A DNA stretch of 11,638 bases, taken from contig CBDTTM010000072.1 in NCBI GenBank assembly GCA_965363355.1, forward strand, positions 1 to 11,638, given 5' to 3'. Under the pieces are notes generated by a model. That model saw only the letters and a program-made list of their open reading frames with translations. It did not search any database and had not been told where the DNA came from. A program made the position numbers and the translations under genes. Source of the stretch: CBDTTM01 sp965363355 (GTDB taxonomy: Bacteria; Bacillota; Negativicutes; Selenomonadales; Selenomonadaceae). Positions 5,867-11,638 of this stretch are shown piece after piece. Numbering within the stretch: position 1 is the stretch's first letter; each line of letters starts with the position of its first letter.

Positions 5867-8089
5867 TCAGTCCTCTTTCATATTTGCTGCTATATTTCTT
5901 GTGACACTATATACATCTTTTACCCGTCGAAATTTCGTCATGATTTGTTCGAGCTGCAGTGCATTTTTAACATCCAGGCTCATCGTAATCGTCGACGTCT
6001 TATTGCTTTTATTCGCCCTGGCATAAACCGCACTAATATTGATTTTGGATTCGGATGGAATAGCTAAAAGGCCAGTAAGCACACCTGTTTTATCATTGCA
6101 AGTAACATCAATTGTGACGGTATACACCTTATCGAGACCGATATCCCAATTCACTTCAATGACGCGTTCAAAATCACTGTTTTCATTGATGACATTCGGG
6201 CAATCGGCACGATGGACGGACACCCCTCGGCCTCTTGTGATATAGCCAATGATAGGATCTCCTGGAATCGGATTGCAGCAACGAGCTAGACGGACCAGCA
6301 CGCCGCCTTCGCCCTCTACTAATATCCCATGGCTGGATTTTTTCTTTTGTCCTTGCGGTTTTAATTTTTCGAGCATCTGCGAAATATCTGGCGGCGTCGT
6401 TTTTTGAAGTTCTTTTTTGTGTAACTCAATGAGCTTCATGATGATTCCAGTCGTGGTCAATCCACCATAACCGAGGCTAGCCAATAAATCATCTTGATTT
6501 AAAATATTTAATTTTTTCGCAACGACCATGAGCCGATTATCTTTTAAAAGCTCTTTTGGTTCGTAGCCAAGGCGTTTTGCCTCTTTTTCAATCAGTTCAT
6601 TGCCACGAACAATATTTTCTTCTCGTGAAGCCTTTTTAAACCACTGACGAATTTTATTTCGCGTTTCTGAAGATGCCACGATATTGAGCCAATCACGACT
6701 TGGCCCGTTATTTTGCTTATTGGTGATAACCGCCACGATATCTCCATTTTTTAGCTTATATTCAAGCGGAACGATTTTCCCGTTTACCTTTGCGCCAATA
6801 CAGTGATGGCCGACATCCGTGTGGATACGATAGGCAAAATCAAGCGGAATTGAGCCTTTTGGTAAGTCAATGACATCCCCTTTAGGTGTAAAAACGAATA
6901 CTTCATCAGAAAAAACATCTACTTTCAACGCTTCCACATATTCGCGCGGATCAGAGACATCTTGTTGCAAGTTAACGAGCTGACGAAGCCAAGATAATTT
7001 TTGATCATATTCTTTAGCAGCGCCAACGCTCTTGCCTGATTCTTTATATTTCCAGTGAGCTGCTACACCATACTCAGAAACCCGATGCATCGAAAAGGTC
7101 CGAATCTGAATTTCCAGCGGGTATCCTTTTGTAGCAATAACAGTCGTATGCAGGGATTGATAGCCATTGGATTTCGGCATGGCTATATAATCTTTGAATC
7201 TGCCCGGCAGCGGCTTCCACATTGCATGGATGATTCCCAAAACTCCATAACAATCCTTTACACTGTCAACCAAGACGCGAACAGCGGATAAATCATAAAT
7301 CTCACTGATGTCTTTTTGATCACGTTTCATTTTTTTATAAATGCTGTAAAAGTGTTTCGCGCGTCCCTGTATCTCTGTCTTAATTGCTGCGGCATCGAGC
7401 TGTTGCTGGAGCTGTTTTGTCGAATCCTCAATGAATTCTTGGCGTTCCCGCCTTTTTTGTTTCACCTTTTCAACTAACTCATAATATGTTTCCGGTTCTA
7501 AGTAACGCAGGCACAAATCTTCAAGTTCCCATTTTATATTGGATATCCCCAAGCGATTTGCCAGTGGCGCATAAATCTCCAAAGTCTCTTTAGCTATACG
7601 CTTTTGCTTATCTTCACGCATAAATTTCAAAGTACGCATATTATGCAGTCGATCTGCCAATTTAATTAAAATGACCCTTATATCTTTGGCCATTGCCAAA
7701 AACATTTTTCGATAATTTTCCAGTTGTTGTTCTTCTTTTGATTTATATTCCATCCGGCTCAGCTTAGTAACCCCATCAATAAGCATAGCCACTTCCTCAC
7801 CAAAAATCTCTTGCATTTGATCTATCGTATACGTCGTGTCTTCTACAACGTCATGCAGCAACGCTGCACTAATCGTTAACGGATCGATCTGAAGATCTGT
7901 AAGAATTTTAGCTACACTAAGCGGGTGATGAATGTATTCTTCCCCAGATATTCTTTTTTGACCGGCATGGGCCCCATGCGCTAAGTCATAGGCGCGGCGA
8001 ATCAAATCAACCTGTGCATCTGGTTGATATTTTACAACTGCTTGAATAATATCATCAATCGTAATGGCCTTGTCGGCTGTTTCTTTCAT
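5867..8089 (-). CDS. rel: Bifunctional (p)ppGpp synthetase/hydrolase, RelA/SpoT family
   Basis: Master enzyme of the stringent response: makes (p)ppGpp from ATP and GTP/GDP when amino acids run out and degrades it otherwise. With the start chosen it is 740 aa, the normal size. Domains in order: HD hydrolase with HHP (54-56) and HDVVEDT (79-85); synthetase around 240-345 with RFKDYIAMPKSNGYQSLH (297-314); TGS from about 391 to 455; conserved zinc-finger/RIS region with ARCCNPIPGDP (602-612) and C630; C-terminal ACT from about 655. The intact HD/ED residues and the RFKD form of the RxKD motif (synthetase-only RelA has ExDD) show a bifunctional Rel. I placed the start at the ATG at 8089, which has a GGGG Shine-Dalgarno 9 bases upstream; the upstream ATG (8104) and TTG (8131) lack well-spaced sites. 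It is followed immediately by the MBL hydrolase. Confidence 0.96.
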   Translation of the reverse strand: MKETADKAITIDDIIQAVVKYQPDAQVDLIRRAYDLAHGAHAGQKRISGEEYIHHPLSVAKILTDLQIDPLTISAALLHDVVEDTTYTIDQMQEIFGEEVAMLIDGVTKLSRMEYKSKEEQQLENYRKMFLAMAKDIRVILIKLADRLHNMRTLKFMREDKQKRIAKETLEIYAPLANRLGISNIKWELEDLCLRYLEPETYYELVEKVKQKRRERQEFIEDSTKQLQQQLDAAAIKTEIQGRAKHFYSIYKKMKRDQKDISEIYDLSAVRVLVDSVKDCYGVLGIIHAMWKPLPGRFKDYIAMPKSNGYQSLHTTVIATKGYPLEIQIRTFSMHRVSEYGVAAHWKYKESGKSVGAAKEYDQKLSWLRQLVNLQQDVSDPREYVEALKVDVFSDEVFVFTPKGDVIDLPKGSIPLDFAYRIHTDVGHHCIGAKVNGKIVPLEYKLKNGDIVAVITNKQNNGPSRDWLNIVASSETRNKIRQWFKKASREENIVRGNELIEKEAKRLGYEPKELLKDNRLMVVAKKLNILNQDDLLASLGYGGLTTTGIIMKLIELHKKELQKTTPPDISQMLEKLKPQGQKKKSSHGILVEGEGGVLVRLARCCNPIPGDPIIGYITRGRGVSVHRADCPNVINENSDFERVIEVNWDIGLDKVYTVTIDVTCNDKTGVLTGLLAIPSESKINISAVYARANKSNKTSTITMSLDVKNALQLEQIMTKFRRVKDVYSVTRNIAANMKED

Positions 8090-8095
8090 TTTATT

Positions 8096-8102
8096 CAACC
8101 CC
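8096..8102 (-). promoter_or_regulatory. Ribosome binding site of rel
   Basis: GGGGTTG on the minus strand, with the G run 9 bases upstream of the ATG at 8089-8087. It is the only adequately spaced purine-rich site near the candidate starts and therefore decides the start codon. The alternative ATG at 8104 would overlap it. Confidence 0.5.
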
Positions 8103-8144
8103 ATTAAACAGTATCTTAATAATAATAACAAAAATCCTTTTTAT

Positions 8145-8153
8145 ATTATAACA
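8145..8153 (-). promoter_or_regulatory. Extended -10 promoter upstream of rel
   Basis: TGTTATAAT on the minus strand: a perfect TATAAT (8150-8145) preceded by TG with one base between, i.e. a consensus extended -10. No good -35 hexamer lies 16-18 bases upstream, which is tolerated for extended -10 promoters. Transcription would start near 8138, about 50 bases before the rel ATG, and would read through the MBL gene. Confidence 0.6.
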
Positions 8154-8192
8154 TTATTTAGCAAAAAGCACTGCTATATTTGCATTTAATGT

Positions 8193-8212
8193 AAACATTT
8201 GAAAAAATGTTT
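8193..8212 (-). terminator. Possible weak recJ terminator hairpin
   Basis: Perfect inverted repeat AAACATTT-GAAA-AAATGTTT (8-bp stem, 4-base loop) touching the recJ stop codon. The stem is AT-rich and is not followed by a T run on the minus strand, so it is a poor intrinsic terminator. A second imperfect repeat at 8161-8183 (GCAAA/TTTGC around AGCA/TGCT) lies just beyond it. Either could be a mRNA 3'-end structure, or neither may be functional. Confidence 0.3.
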
Positions 8213-10197
8213 CACGAATCCATCAATCCTCTTGCAAATGTGGGGGATTGCATCAAATCAAGCTTTTCTTTCGGTGCTGCTTGCAAATAAATATGCGCCT
8301 GCAGCAACTCCTTTTCGATTCTGACCAAATTCAGTTCAGCTAAAATCTTTAAAATGTTTTCGATAAAAAACGTAGATATTTCTTTTTGATATCGGTTTTG
8401 ATATGCTGTTGCAAGTTGGCTTAAGGTCATATCCAAACGACCATCGGTTTCTCCTGCATGTTTTAGCAGCAAATATACTTTACCAACAAGTTCTCGATTC
8501 AATGAGATTTTTTCTGCTTCAATTTTTAAATCTTGCAGTTTGAACTGAATGCTTTGCCGGCCCTGCCAAACGTTAAATTCTGGCTGAAAAGCAACATCCA
8601 CCATAACTCTGGCTACTTTTCCTGCCAAATCTCCTTTGTTCCAAGCAAGGGCTATGGCTTCTTTGCCATCTTGCCCTAGGTTCAAGCGCAAATGAGTGCC
8701 TTCTTTCCCGATTTGCCTGGCAGAAACAACCTGCACGTGCTCACACGAAAAAACAGGACGAGGATTTCCCATTCCATAGGGTTCCAATGTCGTTAGTTCA
8801 TTTACAAGATCGTCATCTACCTGCGTCATAGAAACTCTGGCTTCTATATTCAATACCGGAATATAATCTTTTTCTGACAAAACCTCTATTGCTGCCTGGG
8901 TAAGCCGCTCTCTGAAGGCATCGATGTCTTTGGGCAAAATGCTAAGACCTGCTGCCTGCGCATGCCCACCAAAGCCCAACAGTAAATCCTGACACTTTTG
9001 TAAAGCCTCTTGCATCTGAAACCCTCGGATGCTGCGACAAGATCCTTTTCCAATGCCATCCTTTATCCCAATAATGACGACCGGTTTATAATATTTTTCC
9101 ACCAAACGCGATGCAACGATGCCAATGACACCTGTATGCCAAGCCTCGCCTGCCAACACTAAGACTTTTTGCGCCGCGACATCTACTTCGGCAAGTTGGT
9201 TTTCCGCTTTTGCCAGAATCTGTTTTTCAATAAGCTGACGTTCGCTATTTTCCTCATTGAGCTTTTGCGCTAAGTCCATAGCCAAGACTTTATCGTCACT
9301 GAGCAAAAGTTCTACGCCCACGCGTGCACTCATCAATCGGCCCGCCGCATTAAGGCGCGGTCCTAAAATAAAGCCAACATGGCCTGCATCTATCTTCTTG
9401 CCGTTTAAATCACATACTGCCAACAAAGCTTGCAATCCAATCTTATCGGTATCGCTCATTTGTTCTAGCCCGCATTTTACCATACGCCTGTTTTCTCCGA
9501 GCAACGGCACAATATCAGCAATCGTCCCTAAAGCAACGATATCGAGATCCTCAAGAAAAACTTTATTTTCCATAGTTTTCCACAAAGCCTGACACAGTTT
9601 AAAAGCTACACCTACACCAGCGAGTTTTTTATCTGGATAGGAACAATCGAGGCGTTGTGGGTTGATAACTGCCGTTGCTTTAGGCAGCTGCTCTCCTGGC
9701 AAATGATGATCGGTTATAATAATATCAAATAAATCTGCCACTTGATCTACTTCTTCGATCGCCGTGATCCCACAATCGACTGAAATTAAAACTTGATTGA
9801 CCGCAGAAAGGCTTTTTAGCGCAGCTGCATTAAAACCATAGCCCTCTTCTTGCCTATCCGGTATGTAAAAATCAACCTTAGCACCAAGTTGACGAAGCGT
9901 CCTTAATAATACAACGGTAGCCGTAATCCCATCGACATCATAATCTCCATACACGACGATATTTTCATTTTGGTTGATTGCTTGTTTTATCCGGTTTACT
10001 GCCTTGTCCATATCCTTCAGTAAAAAAGGATCGTAAAAAGGCTGCTCGTTGACATCAAGAAAACGCCTTATTTCATTTTTATCTTTCATTCCCCGATGCA
10101 ATAAAATCCCAGCAACAACTTTTGATATCTTAAATTCCCGGGCAAATGCATTGAGTTCGGTTTCGTCTATTTCAGAAAAACTCCATATTTTTTCCAT
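8212..10197 (-). CDS. recJ: Single-stranded-DNA-specific exonuclease RecJ
   Basis: 5'->3' exonuclease acting on single-stranded DNA in recombination, base-excision and mismatch repair; requires Mn/Mg. The DHH core shows motif I YGDYDVDGITA (83-93), SVDCGI (139-144), the DHH motif ITDHHLPG (161-168) and ALGTIADIVPL (222-232). The DHHA1 domain has LNAAGR (282-287) and the GFGGHAQAAGL motif (408-418). An OB-fold region around 450-560 contains the LEPYGMGNPRPVF signature (471-483). At 661 aa it is longer than E. coli RecJ because of a helical C-terminal extension (about 565-661), as seen in Firmicute RecJ. I prefer the ATG at 10197, with AAAGGA about 12 bases upstream, to the TTG at 10206, which would lie almost on top of that Shine-Dalgarno. 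The sec terminator separates it from secF; no clear promoter of its own is visible between them. Confidence 0.95.
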   Translation of the reverse strand: MEKIWSFSEIDETELNAFAREFKISKVVAGILLHRGMKDKNEIRRFLDVNEQPFYDPFLLKDMDKAVNRIKQAINQNENIVVYGDYDVDGITATVVLLRTLRQLGAKVDFYIPDRQEEGYGFNAAALKSLSAVNQVLISVDCGITAIEEVDQVADLFDIIITDHHLPGEQLPKATAVINPQRLDCSYPDKKLAGVGVAFKLCQALWKTMENKVFLEDLDIVALGTIADIVPLLGENRRMVKCGLEQMSDTDKIGLQALLAVCDLNGKKIDAGHVGFILGPRLNAAGRLMSARVGVELLLSDDKVLAMDLAQKLNEENSERQLIEKQILAKAENQLAEVDVAAQKVLVLAGEAWHTGVIGIVASRLVEKYYKPVVIIGIKDGIGKGSCRSIRGFQMQEALQKCQDLLLGFGGHAQAAGLSILPKDIDAFRERLTQAAIEVLSEKDYIPVLNIEARVSMTQVDDDLVNELTTLEPYGMGNPRPVFSCEHVQVVSARQIGKEGTHLRLNLGQDGKEAIALAWNKGDLAGKVARVMVDVAFQPEFNVWQGRQSIQFKLQDLKIEAEKISLNRELVGKVYLLLKHAGETDGRLDMTLSQLATAYQNRYQKEISTFFIENILKILAELNLVRIEKELLQAHIYLQAAPKEKLDLMQSPTFARGLMDS

Positions 10198-10242
10198 ACA
10201 AATCAAAATTCCTTTCCCTTTGAAACCTATTACAGCTTATCT

Positions 10243-10278
10243 AAAAACAGAGCACAGGATACACCCTGTGCTCTGTTT
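10243..10278 (-). terminator. Intrinsic terminator after secF
   Basis: A perfect 14-bp inverted repeat with a GC-containing core (10245-10258 with 10265-10278) and a 6-base loop. On the minus strand the stem runs into TTTTT (10247-10243). It lies 7 bases beyond the secF stop codon and ends the secDF transcript. Confidence 0.9.
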
Positions 10279-10285
10279 GCATTCA

Positions 10286-11203
10286 TTATTTAGTAGCTGT
10301 AACAGCTTTTTTAGAACGTTTGTTATCGCTCCACTCTCTAAACGTCACCCATAGCGGGCTTGCGATAAAGATAGAAGAATATGCCCCGACCGCAAAACCA
10401 ATGAGCAGTGCAAACGCAAAATCTTTTGTCGTATCTCCACCAAAGAAATAAAGAGCAAAAGTCGTAAAGAGAACCGTGCATACCGTGTAAATCGAACGCG
10501 TTAAAGTTTGATAAACACTCGTATTGACCAACTGTTCAATATCGCCGCCTTTTCTGAAATGAAGTTTCAGATTCTCGCGCACACGGTCGAAGATAACAAT
10601 TGTGTCCGTTGCTGAATAACCAACGATGGTAAGCAATGCCGCAACAAAAGTGACGTCCACCTGTTTTTGCAAAATCGAAAATACGCTGAGCACAACTAAC
10701 ACGTCATGAACCAAAGCCAAGACTGCTGCGACACCAAACTTAAATTCGAAACGATAAGAGATGTAAAGTACAATCATTAACCAGGAAAGCAAAGTTGCCC
10801 AAAGAGCCTTCAGTAAAAGTTCTGACCCCATCGTCGCTCCGACTTTTTCTTCCCGCAAAACGGTATAATCACCGAGCTTAGTTTTTAAAGAAGCCATAAC
10901 AGCTTTTCTTTCAGATTCTTCCAGATCGACCGTACGGATCATTACATCGGTAGCCACGGTAGAACTGCTGTCATCGCCAGAAAGCTGTATTGTACTGTTG
11001 TCGAGTTTATACTCTTTCAAAACATCTCTAACATCTATGATCGTAACTGGCTGAGAAAATTTCAAATCCATAATTGTTCCACCAGTAAAATCAATGCCCA
11101 AATTAAAACCTCTAGTGAGCATACAAATGATTCCTGGAATAATAATCAGAAGAGAAATCGTATACCATATCTTTCTTCTACCTGCAATATCAAACTTTCG
11201 CAT
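10286..11203 (-). CDS. secF: Protein translocase subunit SecF
   Basis: Inner-membrane partner of SecD. The SecDF complex uses the proton gradient to help pull exported proteins through SecYEG. With the start chosen it is 305 aa, typical for a stand-alone SecF. A first membrane segment (about 12-30) is followed by the conserved GFNLGIDFTGGT (32-43), an extracytoplasmic domain (about 44-130), and five further membrane segments. These carry VGYSATDTIVIFDRVREN (194-211), the conserved RND-type motif that includes the functional aspartates. A basic tail ends the protein. The ATG at 11203 has a near-perfect GGAGGTG (11211-11217) 7 bases upstream. Longer in-frame versions starting up to 11272 would add 23 residues that match no SecF N-terminus and lie inside secD. 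The start overlaps the secD end by 14 bases, indicating translational coupling. Confidence 0.96.
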   Translation of the reverse strand: MRKFDIAGRRKIWYTISLLIIIPGIICMLTRGFNLGIDFTGGTIMDLKFSQPVTIIDVRDVLKEYKLDNSTIQLSGDDSSSTVATDVMIRTVDLEESERKAVMASLKTKLGDYTVLREEKVGATMGSELLLKALWATLLSWLMIVLYISYRFEFKFGVAAVLALVHDVLVVLSVFSILQKQVDVTFVAALLTIVGYSATDTIVIFDRVRENLKLHFRKGGDIEQLVNTSVYQTLTRSIYTVCTVLFTTFALYFFGGDTTKDFAFALLIGFAVGAYSSIFIASPLWVTFREWSDNKRSKKAVTATK

Positions 11204-11638
11204 TTTTATCCACCTCCGCTGACTGAACCGATGCACCATAAATATGCGGATTCTTGAAGTAGCTTGCACCAAACAACAGACGAAGCATATACTGCGTGAA
11301 TGTCGTTGCGGTAAACAAACTCAATGCCGTACCTACACCCAACGTAATAGCGAATCCTCTAACGGTACCTGAACCCATACAAAAGAGAACAATCGAAGCT
11401 AGAATCGTTGTGACATGTGAATCCAATATGGTCGTAAATGCACGTCTATAGCCAGCTTCCATAGAAAGCCTCAACGTCTTGCCTAAACGCACCTCTTCTT
11501 TAAAATGTTCAAAAATCAAAACATTGGCATCGACGGCCATACCAATGGACAAAATGATACCGGCAATTCCCGGCAATGTCATTGTTGCATCCAATAATTT
11601 CAAAACAAGTAAAAGCATAATAACATATGCCATCAAGC
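11190..11638 (-). CDS. secD: Protein translocase subunit SecD, C-terminal part (cut by window edge)
   Basis: Only the last 149 codons or so are in the window; the reading frame is open to the edge, so the gene continues beyond 11638. What remains is the C-terminal membrane bundle: a hydrophobic helix (LLLVLKLLDATMTLPGIAG), the conserved GMAVDANVLIFEHFKEEVR segment with its essential aspartate, ILDSHVTTILASIVLF, and the SGTVRGFAITLGVGTALSLFTA segment. The protein works with SecF in proton-driven protein export. It is a separate gene from secF, as in Clostridia and Negativicutes, whereas many Bacilli have a fused SecDF. The first Met after the edge (11633) is internal and not the true start. 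Confidence 0.95.
   Translation of the reverse strand, partial: LMAYVIMLLLVLKLLDATMTLPGIAGIILSIGMAVDANVLIFEHFKEEVRLGKTLRLSMEAGYRRAFTTILDSHVTTILASIVLFCMGSGTVRGFAITLGVGTALSLFTATTFTQYMLRLLFGASYFKNPHIYGASVQSAEVDKNAKV

Noticed and set aside
8090..8131. Longer rel starting at TTG 8131 or ATG 8104
   Set aside because: The extra N-terminal residues (MLLLLRYCL...) are not typical of Rel; 8131 has its purine run only 3 bases away and 8104 has no good ribosome binding site.
10198..10242. A recJ promoter between the secF terminator and recJ
   Set aside because: The best -10-like string (TAATAG) matches only about half the consensus and has no -35 partner, so I could not support it; recJ may depend on read-through or an unrecognised promoter.
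66..10354. Plus-strand open frames of 60-110 codons scattered through the window (e.g. 1792-1992, 2061-2300, 9257-9592, 10049-10354)
   Set aside because: All lie mostly or wholly opposite well-recognised minus-strand genes, have no recognisable domain and are what the codon bias of the real genes would produce on the other strand.
11204..11272. Longer secF starting at 11272
   Set aside because: The extra 23 residues would be read from inside secD, resemble no SecF N-terminus, and the strong Shine-Dalgarno points to 11203.
1..11638. Mobile element, CRISPR array, prophage or novel defence system
   Set aside because: No transposase, integrase, regularly spaced repeat or unknown gene cluster is present; all coding space is occupied by recognised housekeeping genes.

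Overview
This window is an ordinary, densely packed chromosomal housekeeping region of a low-to-moderate GC Firmicute. Every gene I can support lies on the minus strand, so transcription runs from position 11638 down to 1. Separate SecD and SecF proteins (Bacilli usually fuse them), a HemZ-type radical SAM protein, a clostridial-type cysteine-rich HisRS, and the order secD-secF-recJ-rel-MBL-fur-hemZ-hisS-aspS point to an anaerobic Firmicute. My best guess is Negativicutes (Selenomonas/Veillonella relatives) rather than Bacilli. That assignment is inference from gene order and family flavour, not a computed phylogeny.

Layout in transcription order. (1) 11638-10243: the 3' part of secD, then secF overlapping it by 14 bases, closed by a strong intrinsic terminator. 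Together they encode the SecDF accessory motor of protein export. (2) 10197-8212: recJ, the 5'->3' single-strand DNA exonuclease, probably a single-gene unit; its promoter is not clear. (3) 8153-5243: a good extended -10 promoter, then rel (bifunctional ppGpp synthetase/hydrolase) and a glyoxalase-II-like metallo-beta-lactamase-fold hydrolase starting 3 bases after the rel stop. (4) 5215-41: a second promoter, with an 18-bp palindrome across its -10 box, drives fur, hemZ, hisS and aspS. These genes overlap or sit within 14 bases of each other and end at an 18-bp-stem terminator.

The genes span protein export, recombination/repair, the stringent response, iron regulation, a radical SAM enzyme linked to haem synthesis, and charging of tRNA-His and tRNA-Asp. 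The arrangement resembles the familiar Firmicute secDF-recJ-apt-relA-dtd-hisS-aspS neighbourhood, but apt and dtd are absent and fur, hemZ and an MBL hydrolase are present. A consequence worth noting is that two essential aminoacyl-tRNA synthetases appear to be transcribed from the fur promoter, with no T-box leader in front of hisS.

I see no mobile element, CRISPR array, tRNA, rRNA, prophage gene or unrecognised gene family here. No gap between genes exceeds about 150 bases. I find no previously undescribed system. The points worth checking are regulatory (the fur promoter palindrome and the iron/tRNA-synthetase coupling) and the likely non-discriminating character of the AspRS.
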